A stretch of 64,000 nt of DNA from Streptomyces sp. A1277 (GCF_004795015.1 NZ_SSBI01000027.1:40085-104084); one strand, 5' to 3'. Numbered from the stretch's first letter, positions 42,930 to 51,257 are shown. Numbers and translations: made by a program. The notes: generated from the letters alone by a model not told the origin.

Positions 42930-44180
42930 TTACGCGGGCCCGCCCGGCAGGACGGGCAGTGCGGCCAGGCGGCGGTGCAGGTAGCCGCCACCCCAGGCCA
43001 GCTGGGACAGCGGCACCGCCGGGGCCAGCCGGTGCCAGCGGCCGAGCAGCCGGGTCAGCGCCACGGTGAGCTCCAGCCGGGCGAGCCCCGATCCGGGGCA
43101 GTAGTGCGGGCCCAGGCCGAAGCTCAGATGGCGGCTCGCGGTGGACCGGCCGGGGTCCAGTGTGCCGGGGTCGGCGTGGCAGCGGGGGTCGTGGTTGGCC
43201 GCCGCGACGGACAGCAGGACACCGCTGCCCGCCGGGATCACCGTGTCCCCGAACCGGATGTCCTCCAGCGCGAGCCGTTTGGTGCCGAAGGAGCCCGGGG
43301 TGTCCCAGCGCAGCAGCTCGTCCACCGCGCGCGGGATGCGTTCCGGCTCCTCGCTCAGGCGCTGCTGCACCTGCGGGTGGGCCAGCAGCGCCACCACGCT
43401 CATGCCCATCGCCTGCACCGTGCTGTCGAACCCGGCGAGCAGCAGCATCGCGAGGAGTGAGGCCACTTCGTCCTCGCTCGCGCCGCCCTGCTCCTGCCAG
43501 GCGGCCAGGACGCGGGAGACGAGGTCGTCGCCCGGTGCGGCGGACCGGCGGGCCATCTCTCCGCGTACGAAGGCGTCGACACGGGTGACGCTCGCGTCCA
43601 CCTCGGCGGCGGAGCGGCCCGTCTTGTCCGCGAGGAGCGCCACCGGCTCGTACAGGGCGGCCCGTTCCTCCTCGGGGACGTCGAAGACCTCGCACAGCGA
43701 CCGGAAGGCGAAGGGGCGGGCGAAGGCGCCCATCAGCTCGATGGGGCCGCGGCCGCGCGCCGCGTCCGCCGCGTCGAGGAGTTCGGCGGCGGCCCGCTCG
43801 ATCCGCTCGCGGTGGGCGGCCATGCGTGCCGGGGTCAGGGCGGGCGTCGCCAGGCGGCGGATGCGGGTGTGGTCCGGCGGGTCGTAGTTGACGAGGGTCA
43901 GGTCCAGCGCGCGCCGGCGCACCCCGGGGTCGGGCGTGCGGCCGCCGCTCAGGGAGAGGCGGGGGTCCATGAACCCGGCCCGTACGTCCTCGGCGCGGGT
44001 CACCAGCCACGCCGGGCGCCCGGCCGGTGTCCTGACCCGGGCCACCGGGCAGCCGCTCTCCCGGATCTCGGCCAGTACCCCGGCCGGCCGGCGCACGAAC
44101 GCGCCCCCGAGCGGCTCCGGCAGTCGCGGTCGGCCGGCCCGCACGGGAGCGCCGGCCGTGACAGCGGGTTCGGTGTCCAT
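42930..44180 (-). CDS. cytochrome P450 of the RiPP cluster
   Basis: A 416-residue soluble bacterial cytochrome P450. The heme-ligand loop is FGLGPHYCPGSGLAR with the axial cysteine, the ExxR motif is in VDELLRW, and the I-helix oxygen-activation region reads LLLAGFDST, with Asp before Ser-Thr. Ferredoxin partners are not in the window. ATG 44180 follows a GAGAGGAC ribosome site; upstream frames are unconserved. It is divergent from the repeat-containing peptide gene, and both promoters carry SARP-like direct repeats. It may oxidise or cross-link Trp, Cys or His side chains of the precursor peptide; this role is inferred. Confidence 0.9.
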   Translation of the reverse strand: MDTEPAVTAGAPVRAGRPRLPEPLGGAFVRRPAGVLAEIRESGCPVARVRTPAGRPAWLVTRAEDVRAGFMDPRLSLSGGRTPDPGVRRRALDLTLVNYDPPDHTRIRRLATPALTPARMAAHRERIERAAAELLDAADAARGRGPIELMGAFARPFAFRSLCEVFDVPEEERAALYEPVALLADKTGRSAAEVDASVTRVDAFVRGEMARRSAAPGDDLVSRVLAAWQEQGGASEDEVASLLAMLLLAGFDSTVQAMGMSVVALLAHPQVQQRLSEEPERIPRAVDELLRWDTPGSFGTKRLALEDIRFGDTVIPAGSGVLLSVAAANHDPRCHADPGTLDPGRSTASRHLSFGLGPHYCPGSGLARLELTVALTRLLGRWHRLAPAVPLSQLAWGGGYLHRRLAALPVLPGGPA

Positions 44181-44219
44181 GCGGAGCCGTCCTCTCACGT
44201 CGCGGTGTGTGCGGCGCAC

Positions 44220-44274
44220 ACCGTAGGGACGGCGGGTTGCCCGCCGGTTCGGCCCCGGTGCGGTTCCGGTATGC
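44220..44274 (-). promoter_or_regulatory. SARP-type promoter of the P450 gene
   Basis: On the plus strand four heptamers start every 11 bases: GGTTGCC 44235, GGTTCGG 44246, GGTGCGG 44257 and GGTATGC 44268. Read on the minus strand they point at the P450. The nearest one is 9 bases from TACGGT (44225-44220), a good -10. Heptamers at 11-bp pitch just upstream of the -10 are the hallmark of SARP-activated promoters. Confidence 0.75.
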
Positions 44275-44329
44275 CCGCGCCCCGCCGTGCGGGGTCCGCC
44301 GGTGCCCCGACCAGGAGGATTCACCGCCG

Positions 44330-44373
44330 CCCAACCGGGGGCGAACCGGTGCCGAACCCTCTGCTCCTAGCTT
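44330..44373 (+). promoter_or_regulatory. SARP-type promoter of the precursor-peptide gene
   Basis: Three heptamers start every 11 bases: CCCAACC 44330, GCGAACC 44341 and CCGAACC 44352. The last ends 9 bases before TAGCTT (44368-44373), a plausible -10, giving a start site near 44380 and a leader of about 55 bases. They are the same sequence family as the P450 and second radical SAM promoters. Confidence 0.75.
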
Positions 44374-44435
44374 CCTGGCGGTCGGCGCAGTGCCGCCGTC
44401 CGTCGTCCCGATCGCCCGTCGTATGGAGGACCATC

Positions 44436-44693
44436 ATGGCCGAGAACGTCGAGCCCAACGAGACCCCCGAGCAGGACGCCCCCGAGGTGGAGGCCCACTC
44501 CGACGCCGTCATCGGCTGGTGCGGGGTACACCAGGAGGTGGCCGAGGAGCCCGAGGTGGTCGCCCACGTCGAGTCGCCCATCGGCTGGTGCGGGGTGCAC
44601 CAGGAGGTGGCCGAGGAGCCGGAGGTGATCGCCCACTCCGAGGAGGGCGAGGACACCCCGTGGTGCGGCGTCCACCAGGAGCACCAGCTCTGA
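44436..44693 (+). CDS. RiPP precursor peptide with three WCGVHQE cores
   Basis: An 85-residue, strongly acidic peptide. Residues 1-15 form a leader-like part rich in Glu, Asn and Pro. Then come three units, PEVEAHSD...WCGVHQE, PEVVAHVE...WCGVHQE and PEVIAHSE...WCGVHQE, with the heptapeptide at 28-34, 51-57 and 76-82 and a short HQL tail. The only Trp and Cys residues are in the heptapeptides. GGAGGA lies five bases before ATG 44436. The next genes encode a radical SAM enzyme, an exporter, a prolyl oligopeptidase and a glycosyltransferase, and a P450 is divergent. I infer a multi-core RiPP precursor. I do not recognise this core family. Confidence 0.85.
   Translation: MAENVEPNETPEQDAPEVEAHSDAVIGWCGVHQEVAEEPEVVAHVESPIGWCGVHQEVAEEPEVIAHSEEGEDTPWCGVHQEHQL
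44481..44693 (+). repeat. 69-bp tandem coding repeat in the precursor gene
   Basis: Three tandem units start at 44481, 44550 and 44619. Bases 44510-44567 and 44579-44636 are identical at 55 of 58 positions. The third unit carries a six-base (two-codon) insertion before its Trp codon and diverges between AHS and the core. Near-identity at the DNA level suggests recent duplication. Confidence 0.9.
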
Positions 44694-44717
44694 TCCGGTC
44701 CTCCGGCCGGTCCTCCT

Positions 44718-44749
44718 CGGCCGCGGCGGCGACCACGTCGCCGCGGCCG
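44718..44749 (+). terminator. hairpin between precursor and radical SAM genes
   Basis: An inner 6-bp stem GGCGAC/GTCGCC (three-base loop) stacks on an outer 7-bp stem CGGCCGC/GCGGCCG with a three-base bulge; an alternative perfect 11-bp pairing also exists. It lies 25 bases after the precursor stop, where partial terminators in RiPP operons commonly favour precursor over enzyme transcripts. Confidence 0.6.
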
Positions 44750-44802
44750 GGGGCCCGTTCCGGCCACCCCTGTCCCGCCCCCGCCCCGACCCGGAGGTCG
44801 CC

Positions 44803-45999
44803 GTGTCCGGTACGCAGTCCCTCGCCGCCCCCTCCGCCGGGGCCCGTCTGATCCGCGCCGACAGGGGGTGGTGGTTCCTCGGTGCCGGCGGGTACGCGCT
44901 GATGCGCCCCGGCCAGGTGGAACCCGACGGCACCCTGCGGCCCTCGGCCGAACGCTATCTGCGCGAGGCCGGGCTGTACGACCTGAAGCCCTACAACTCC
45001 TACTCCCTCACCGTGCTGACCAGCACCGACTGCAACCTCGGCTGCGGCTACTGCTTCCAGAACACCGCGCAGGACCCCAAGGGCGGCAGCAGGCCGCCGC
45101 GCATCCGCCACGCACGCCTGACGCCCGAGGCCGTCGGGCAGGTCCTGGACTTCACCCGGACGCGCATGGACGCGGCCGGGCTCGACCGGCTGTCGCTGCT
45201 GCTGTTCGGCGGGGAGCCGCTGCTCAACCCGCGCGGCTGCCGCGACCTGCTCACCCGGGCGGGCGAACTGGGGCCGCTCACCGCGTCGATGACGTCCAAC
45301 GGCACGCTGCTCACCCCGCTGATCGCGAAGGAGCTCAACGCGGCGGGGCTCGGCTCCGTCCAGGTGACCTTCGACGGGGACCGCGCCGACCACGACTCCA
45401 TCCGGGTCAAGCGCTCCGGGGGCGGCACCTTCGACGTCATCGTCTCCAACATCGCGCGCGCCATCGAGCGCACCTCGCTGCGCTGGATGCTGCGGGTCAA
45501 CGTCTCGCACCTGAACCGGCACGGCGTCGACGAGCTGGTCGAACGCCTCGGCTCCCGGCTCGACCCGGCCCGCTGCGGCATCCACTTCGCCCGCGTCGGT
45601 GACGTCGGCGTCGGCTACGCGAACAACCTGCTGCACGAGGACGGTCTGGTCGCGGACTTCGTACGCTGGCACGCCCGCGCGCTGGAGCTCGGCTTCACGG
45701 TGTCCCGGCCGCGCGCCCACGTCCCCTGCCAGGCATGCTCCTTCGCCGACGGCCGCTACGGCGCGGTCATCAACGCCGACGGTGTGCTGGCCAGTTGCTG
45801 GGAGACGGCCGGCAAGCCCGGCATGGAGGTCGGCACCGTCGCCGACGGCTACCTGAGCGCGGAGCAGACGGAGGGCCGCTGGGTCAGCTGCCACGACCAC
45901 TACCGGTACGACGAGGAGGCCGCCGTCCGGGCCGTCTTCCAGGACCGGGTGGACGCAGGGGTGCTGGACTGCCTGCACAGTGCCGGACGGCTGGGGTGA
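44803..45999 (+). CDS. radical SAM/SPASM-like peptide maturase
   Basis: A 398-residue radical SAM enzyme. The [4Fe-4S]-binding CxxxCxxC is Cys77, Cys81 and Cys84 in CNLGCGYCFQN, followed by LLFGGEPLLN, the SAM-binding GGE motif. C-terminal cysteines in VPCQACSF, LASCWE, VSCHDH and LDCLHS point to auxiliary iron-sulfur clusters of a SPASM or related type. An N-terminal extension of about 70 residues could include the peptide-binding part. GTG 44803 is chosen because GGAGGTC lies just upstream. It follows the triple-core precursor, its likely substrate. The reaction (thioether, C-C cyclophane or other) is not predictable. Confidence 0.9.
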   Translation: MSGTQSLAAPSAGARLIRADRGWWFLGAGGYALMRPGQVEPDGTLRPSAERYLREAGLYDLKPYNSYSLTVLTSTDCNLGCGYCFQNTAQDPKGGSRPPRIRHARLTPEAVGQVLDFTRTRMDAAGLDRLSLLLFGGEPLLNPRGCRDLLTRAGELGPLTASMTSNGTLLTPLIAKELNAAGLGSVQVTFDGDRADHDSIRVKRSGGGTFDVIVSNIARAIERTSLRWMLRVNVSHLNRHGVDELVERLGSRLDPARCGIHFARVGDVGVGYANNLLHEDGLVADFVRWHARALELGFTVSRPRAHVPCQACSFADGRYGAVINADGVLASCWETAGKPGMEVGTVADGYLSAEQTEGRWVSCHDHYRYDEEAAVRAVFQDRVDAGVLDCLHSAGRLG

Positions 46000-46007
46000 A
46001 TGCCGGT

Positions 46008-47342
46008 ATGAAGAGCGCGGGCATTCTGCGCACCAATGCCGACTTCCGCCGCTACTGGCTCAGTTCGACGCTCTCCACCCTCGGCTCCCAGCTGTCGCTG
46101 CTGGCCTTCCCGCTGCTCGTGCTGTCCATCGGAGGCAGCGCGGCCCAGGCGGGAACGGTCGCGACCTGCTCGATGGTGACCCGGACGCTGCTGCGGCTGC
46201 CGGCCGGCCACCTCGCCGACCGGCTCGACCGGCGGATGATCATGGTGGGCACCGACGTGGTGCGTCTGGTGGCGCTGGCCAGCATCCCGCTGGCGTCGGG
46301 GCTCGGCGGGCTCGGGCAGGCGCAGTTGCTCGGCGTGGCCGTGGTGGAGGGGGCGGCCACCGCACTGTTCTCACCGGCGGCCACGATCGCCGTGCGCGAC
46401 GTGGTGCCGGAGAAGGACCTCACCGACGCGCTGAGCCGCAGCCAGACGGCGATGGCGTCGAGTTCGCTGATCGGCCCCTTCCTGGGCGGCTGGCTGTTCA
46501 CCCTGGACCCGATCCTGCCGTTCGCGGCCGACGCCGCCTCCTACGGGGTGTCGGCCGTGCTGCTGCTGCGGATCGGCATCAGGCCCTCCGAGCGGATCGC
46601 GGACAGCGAGCGCGACAACCGGCTGACGGCCGGGCTGCGGTGGCTGACGCATCAGCGGGCGCTGCTGGCCGCCCTGCTCTTCGCCGCGGGCATCAACATC
46701 GTCTCGGCGGCCGCGCAGGTGACGATGGTCGTCTCGCTGCGCCAGAGCGGCGCGGGCGGCACGGCGATCGGCGCCGTGATGGCCTGTGCCGGGGTCGGGG
46801 GGCTGCTGGGCGCGGCGGCGGCGCCCTGGCTGATCAAGCGGAACCCGGCCGGGCGGCTGTTCCTGCTCATCGGCATGGTCTGGGCGCTCGGCCTCGCCGT
46901 CTTCTCCCGGACCACGCTCCCCTGGGCACTCGGCCCGGTCCTGATCGTGGTCGTCTTCTTCAGCCCGCCCGCGGGCATCGTGGTCGGCCGCGCGGTGCTG
47001 GTGCTCGCGCCCCGCGACCTGCTGGGCCGGATCAGCACCGCGACCGGCCTGATGATGGCCGGGCTGGCCTCCGCCGGGCCGGTCCTGGCGGGTTCGTTCG
47101 TGGACTCCATCGGGGCGAGCCGCACCTGGCTGGTGCTGGCCGGCACCGCGGCGGTGGTCACGGTGCTCTCCTCGGTGCCGCTGCTGCGTGAGACCAGTCT
47201 GGACGCCACCGACGACGACCGGGGTGCCGCGCCGAAGGAGGCGGACGTGCCGCTTCCCGCGCCGGCCGACGACGAGGACGCCGGGGCGGCCGGGCTGGTC
47301 GCGGCGCCTCCCGTACCGCGCCCGGGCAGTGGCGGCTCCTGA
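46008..47342 (+). CDS. MFS transporter of the RiPP cluster
   Basis: A 444-residue major facilitator with about 12 membrane segments. The motif-A loop is GHLADRLDRRMIM, and the N-terminal FRRYWLSSTLSTLGSQLSLLAFPLLVL is typical of the MFS_3/enterobactin-exporter-like group. The last 60 residues are a Pro/Ala/Asp tail. ATG 46008 lies 8 bases after the radical SAM stop; GTG 45996, which would overlap that stop, is an alternative. It probably exports the mature peptide and may provide self-protection. Confidence 0.85.
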   Translation: MKSAGILRTNADFRRYWLSSTLSTLGSQLSLLAFPLLVLSIGGSAAQAGTVATCSMVTRTLLRLPAGHLADRLDRRMIMVGTDVVRLVALASIPLASGLGGLGQAQLLGVAVVEGAATALFSPAATIAVRDVVPEKDLTDALSRSQTAMASSSLIGPFLGGWLFTLDPILPFAADAASYGVSAVLLLRIGIRPSERIADSERDNRLTAGLRWLTHQRALLAALLFAAGINIVSAAAQVTMVVSLRQSGAGGTAIGAVMACAGVGGLLGAAAAPWLIKRNPAGRLFLLIGMVWALGLAVFSRTTLPWALGPVLIVVVFFSPPAGIVVGRAVLVLAPRDLLGRISTATGLMMAGLASAGPVLAGSFVDSIGASRTWLVLAGTAAVVTVLSSVPLLRETSLDATDDDRGAAPKEADVPLPAPADDEDAGAAGLVAAPPVPRPGSGGS

Positions 47343-47395
47343 CCGCGCCCGCCTCCCGCCGTGTCCGACGTGACCGTTCTCCCTGGAGCGCCGCG

Positions 47396-49522
47396 ATGAC
47401 CGTGTCCCCGCCCCGCGACGCCGGACCTGCGTCCGCCCGGCCCGGTTACCCGGCCGCCCCCCGCACCGGTCCGGTCGAGATCATCCACGGCCGGCCGGTG
47501 GCCGACCCGTACCGCTGGCTGGAGGACGCCGAGGACCCCGCCACCGCCGCCTGGAGCGCCGCGCAGGACCGGCTCTACGCCTGGGAGGAGGCCCGCCGGC
47601 CGGGCCTGGAGGCACTGCGCGGCCGGATGGCGGAGCTGCTCGCCGGGGGCGGCGCGGCGCCGCCGGCGGTGCGCGGCGGGCGGGAGTTCCGCCTGCGCAG
47701 GGAGGCGGGGCGTGAACTCGCGGTGCTCGCCGTCCGCGAGGGCGGCCGGACCCGGGTGCTGCTCGACCCGCTGGACGCCGACCCGTCCGGTACGACGGTG
47801 ATCGACGCCTGGGAGCCGTCGTGGGAGGGCGGTCTGGTGGCCGTGCAGCTGTCGTCGGGCGGCACGGAGCAGTCGGTGCTGCGGGTGCTCGACGCGGTGA
47901 CCGGGGCGGTGGTGGACGGGCCAGTGGACCGGGTCCGCCGCTCCCCCGTGGCGTGGCTGCCGGACGGCCGGTCCTTCTACTACGTACGCCGGCTGCCGCC
48001 GGAGCGGACGCCGGGACGTCACCGCCGGGTGTATCTGCACGAGGTCGGCACCCCGGCGGACCGGGACACCGAGGTCTTCGGCGCCGGGCGCCCGGAGACC
48101 CAGTACTACACCGTGGCCACCTCCCCCGACGGCCGGCTCCTCGTCGTCGGGGCCAGCGAGGGCACCGCGCCGCGTACCGACCTGTGGACCGCCGACCTGA
48201 CCGCGACCGGCCCGGACCGGCCCGTCCTGCGCCCCTTCCAGCAGGGCACCGACGCGCGCACCTCGGTCCGCCTCCGCCCGGGCGGCGGGCCGCTGCTGCT
48301 CAGGACGACGGCGGGTGCGCCGCGCGGCCGGATCGCCGAGGCCCGCCCGGACGCCACGGGCCCCGGCCGGTGGCGCACCCTGGTCGGCGAGCGGCCCGGC
48401 ACCGTGCTCCAGGATTTCGCGGTCCTGGACGGCCCGGCGCTGAAGCGGCCGCTGCTGGTGGTCGTACGGACCCGGCACGCGGTCGGTGAGATGACCCTGC
48501 ACGACGCCCGGACCGGCGCACGCACGGGGTCCGTACCCCTGCCGGGGCAGGGCACGGTGACGCGCCTGACCACACGTCAGGACGGTGGCCATGAGGCGTG
48601 GTTCTCGTACACCGACCACATCACGCCCACCACCGTCCTGCACTTCGACGCGGTGACCGGCCGGCTCGGTCCGTGGGCGGGCGGGCCGCCTGCCGCGCCG
48701 CCGGCCGAGGGGGTGCGGGTCAGCCAGGAGGTCGTCCGCTCCGGCGACGGCACCGAGGTGCGCATGTTCGTCATGTCCCCCACGGGCGTTCCCGACCGGC
48801 CACGCCCCGCCGTCCTCACCGGGTACGGCGGCTTCGGCGCCTCGATGACGCCCGGTTTCACCCCGCAGGCGGTGCCCTGGGTGCGTGCGGGCGGGGTGTA
48901 CGCGGTGGCCTGCGTGCGTGGCGGCGGCGAGGAGGGCGAGGCATGGCACCGGGCCGGGCGCCGCGAGCACAAGCAGCACACCTTCGAGGACTTCGACGCC
49001 GCCGCTGACCACCTGCTCGCCGGGGGCTGGGCCGCGCCGGGCCGGCTCGGGGTGCTCGGCAGCTCCAACGGCGGCCTGCTGGCCGGTGCCGCGCTGACCC
49101 GCAGGCCGGAGATGTACGGGGCGGTCGTGTGCGCGGCGCCGCTGCTGGACATGGTGCGCTACGAGCTGTCGGGGATGGGTGCGAGCTGGCGCGACGAGTA
49201 CGGGAGCGCCGAGGATCCCACCGAGTTCGCGCGGCTGCTGGCGTACTCGCCGTACCACCGGGTGCGCCGGGGCGTCCGCTACCCGGCCGTGCTGCTGGCC
49301 GTGTTCGACGGTGACACCCGCGTCGACCCGGCGCACGCGCGGAAGATGTGCGCCGCGCTGCAGTGGGCCGGTACGGGGGACGGGCCGGTGGTGCTGCGCA
49401 CCGAGCGCGGGGTCGGGCACGGCACGCGCGGCATCTCGCGCAGCGCCGGCCTGTACGCGGACGTCATGGCCTTCCTCGCCCACCACTTGGGCCTCGACCT
49501 GACGAAGGACGCCTCCGGATGA
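47396..49522 (+). CDS. prolyl oligopeptidase family serine peptidase (S9)
   Basis: A 708-residue S9A-type peptidase. An N-terminal cap and beta-propeller (about 20-440) opens with VADPYRWLED, a family hallmark. The alpha/beta-hydrolase domain carries Ser557 (GSSNGGLL), Asp640 (DGDTRVDP) and His675 (GVGHGTRG). There is no signal peptide, so it acts in the cytoplasm on short peptides. It could trim the acidic spacers between the three cores, many of which contain Pro, as POP-type enzymes do in some RiPP pathways. GGAG precedes ATG 47396, and its stop overlaps the glycosyltransferase start (ATGA). Confidence 0.9.
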   Translation: MTVSPPRDAGPASARPGYPAAPRTGPVEIIHGRPVADPYRWLEDAEDPATAAWSAAQDRLYAWEEARRPGLEALRGRMAELLAGGGAAPPAVRGGREFRLRREAGRELAVLAVREGGRTRVLLDPLDADPSGTTVIDAWEPSWEGGLVAVQLSSGGTEQSVLRVLDAVTGAVVDGPVDRVRRSPVAWLPDGRSFYYVRRLPPERTPGRHRRVYLHEVGTPADRDTEVFGAGRPETQYYTVATSPDGRLLVVGASEGTAPRTDLWTADLTATGPDRPVLRPFQQGTDARTSVRLRPGGGPLLLRTTAGAPRGRIAEARPDATGPGRWRTLVGERPGTVLQDFAVLDGPALKRPLLVVVRTRHAVGEMTLHDARTGARTGSVPLPGQGTVTRLTTRQDGGHEAWFSYTDHITPTTVLHFDAVTGRLGPWAGGPPAAPPAEGVRVSQEVVRSGDGTEVRMFVMSPTGVPDRPRPAVLTGYGGFGASMTPGFTPQAVPWVRAGGVYAVACVRGGGEEGEAWHRAGRREHKQHTFEDFDAAADHLLAGGWAAPGRLGVLGSSNGGLLAGAALTRRPEMYGAVVCAAPLLDMVRYELSGMGASWRDEYGSAEDPTEFARLLAYSPYHRVRRGVRYPAVLLAVFDGDTRVDPAHARKMCAALQWAGTGDGPVVLRTERGVGHGTRGISRSAGLYADVMAFLAHHLGLDLTKDASG

Positions 49523-50634
49523 ACGTGACCCTGTGCCCGCTGAGCGATCCCGGCTACCTCTACCCGGTCCTCGCGGCCGGGCGGGAGCTGCGGCGCCGGG
49601 GCCACACCGTCCAGGTCCTCGCCGGGCCGGACGCCGCGCCCGCCGTCGCCGCCGCCGGACTTGAGCTGTCGGCCCTCGCCCCGCGCACCGCGCTGTCGGT
49701 GGCCCACTGGACGGTCCGGGGCCCCGAGCAGTACGCGGCGGTGGCGGCGGCGGTCCGCGAACTGCGGCCCGACGTCCTGGTCACCTCCGTGCTCAACCAC
49801 GGCGCCCTGGTCGCAGCCGAGGCGGCCGGCCTGCCGGTGGTGGTCCTGGGTCTCGCGGCGCACCTGTGGCCCTACCGCTTCGGGCCGGACGACGGCTGCG
49901 GCCGTGCGTGGCGGCTCGCGGAGATGCTGAAGCACTACACGGCGGTACGGGAGAGCGCCGGGCTCGCCCCGCGCCGCGACCGCTTCGCGGACACCCCGCT
50001 GCTCGGCTCCGCCTTCCTGCTGCGCGGCCACCCCGTCATGGAGGTGCCCGGCGCCGAACTGCCCTCGGTGGTAGGGCATGTCGGCCCGTGCTGGTGGGAG
50101 CCGGCGCCCCCGGCGCGGGAGGAGCCGTTGCCGGATGCCGGGCCGGTGGCGTACGTGCATCTCGGCCGCACCTTCGGCGGCAGCAGCCTCTGGCCGCGCT
50201 TGAACGCCGCCTTCGCCTCCGGCGCGTACCGGGCCGTGGTCGAGCTGGGCCGGTCCGGCCCGCCCGAGGCCGCCCCGGGCGCCCGGCTGACCGTGGGGCG
50301 CCGTGCCCGGATGGGGCCGCTCGTGGAGCGGGCGGACCTGGTCCTGACGAATGCGACGTCCGCCCCCGTGCTGGCGGCGCTCCTGCACGGCAAGCCGCTG
50401 CTCGTCGCCCCCAACGGGTCGGAGCAGCAGGTCCTCGCCGCCGCCTGTCTGCGCGCCGGTGTCGCCCGCAGGCTGCCGGATGCCGGTGCCGGTACGGCTG
50501 AGCTGCGCGCCGCGGTCGAGGAGACGGGCCGCGATCCGGGGCTGCGCGCGCGGGTGCGGGAGGTCGGCGGTCTGCTGGCCGACGGCAAGAGCGAGGCGCG
50601 TGCCGCCGACGCCGTGGAGTCGGCGGCACGCTGA
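49519..50634 (+). CDS. GT1-type glycosyltransferase
   Basis: A 371-residue GT-B enzyme like the MGT/UGT group of natural-product glycosyltransferases. The N-terminus has LSDPGYLYPVLAAGRELRRR; the C-terminal donor site shows VERADLVLTNATSAPVLAALL and PLLVAPNGSEQQ, corresponding to the nucleotide-sugar loop. It is the last gene of the plus-strand operon, four bases overlapped with the peptidase. In context it may add a sugar to the modified peptide. No sugar-nucleotide biosynthesis genes are nearby, so a housekeeping donor is likely. Confidence 0.82.
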   Translation: MNVTLCPLSDPGYLYPVLAAGRELRRRGHTVQVLAGPDAAPAVAAAGLELSALAPRTALSVAHWTVRGPEQYAAVAAAVRELRPDVLVTSVLNHGALVAAEAAGLPVVVLGLAAHLWPYRFGPDDGCGRAWRLAEMLKHYTAVRESAGLAPRRDRFADTPLLGSAFLLRGHPVMEVPGAELPSVVGHVGPCWWEPAPPAREEPLPDAGPVAYVHLGRTFGGSSLWPRLNAAFASGAYRAVVELGRSGPPEAAPGARLTVGRRARMGPLVERADLVLTNATSAPVLAALLHGKPLLVAPNGSEQQVLAAACLRAGVARRLPDAGAGTAELRAAVEETGRDPGLRARVREVGGLLADGKSEARAADAVESAAR

Positions 50635-50645
50635 CGCGCGGACCC

Positions 50646-51257
50646 TCATCCCCCGTGCGGGGCCTGGGGCGGAAGGCCGTCGAGCAGGACGTCGCGCAGC
50701 GCGGTCACCAGCTCCAGACTCCGCGCCCGGACCGCCGTGGGCGGCTCCTCCTCGCGCCGCTCGGTGACGACCGCGAGGGCCGCCGCCGCCTGACGGGCGA
50801 AGAGGGCGAGCAGGTCGAGTTCGGAGAGGCTGGAGCGGGACTGCTCGACCGGGTCGAGGACTTCGAGCACCCCGAGCACCCGGTCGCGGTGGGCGAGGGG
50901 CGCGGCCATCAGCGCGTCCGGCACATAGCCGGTCGACTTGGCGACATCGCGGGCGAACATGCCCTGCTGCTTCAGGTCGTCCGCGACCATCGGCTCGCCC
51001 GAGACGAGCACCCAGCCCGCCAGCCCCCGGCCGGCCGGGAACCGGGAGCCCACCAGGGACTCCTCGCCCTCCCCGGCCACCGCCTGGAAGACCAGCTCGT
51101 CGGCGTCCCGGTCGTGCAGCAGGACGGAGCTGGCCGCCGCGCCGAAGATGGCGCGTGCCGTCTCGACGACGGACTGCAGCAGATCGCGTTCGGCGCTGCC
51201 GGCCCGTGTCGCTGGACCCGCGCCGGTGGCGGGGACGAGGCCGTGGGACTGGCTCAT
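50646..51257 (-). CDS. GAF-domain protein
   Basis: A 203-residue protein consisting mostly of one GAF domain (about 25-165), with ASSVLLHDRDADELVFQAV, GRGLAGWVLVSGEP and MAAPLAHRDRVLGVLEVLDP. No output domain is attached, so it may sense a small molecule and act by contact with the cyclase/AAA protein of the same operon. ATG 51257 overlaps the subtilase stop (ATGA). It is the last gene of the six-gene minus-strand operon and converges on the glycosyltransferase, 11 bases away. Confidence 0.85.
   Translation of the reverse strand: MSQSHGLVPATGAGPATRAGSAERDLLQSVVETARAIFGAAASSVLLHDRDADELVFQAVAGEGEESLVGSRFPAGRGLAGWVLVSGEPMVADDLKQQGMFARDVAKSTGYVPDALMAAPLAHRDRVLGVLEVLDPVEQSRSSLSELDLLALFARQAAAALAVVTERREEEPPTAVRARSLELVTALRDVLLDGLPPQAPHGG

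Noticed and set aside
44204..44222. Imperfect palindrome GGTGTG...CACACC near the P450 start
   Set aside because: It overlaps the proposed P450 -10 and could be an operator, but GC-rich DNA gives many such dyads and no partner regulator is implied.
44481..44693. Tandem repeats considered as a possible CRISPR or minisatellite
   Set aside because: The units are in frame, start with a ribosome site and encode conserved heptapeptides with no spacers of the CRISPR type; they are coding repeats of a precursor peptide.
46652..49486. A 944-codon frame on the minus strand opposite the MFS and prolyl oligopeptidase genes
   Set aside because: No recognisable motifs, and it spans two convincing genes on the other strand.
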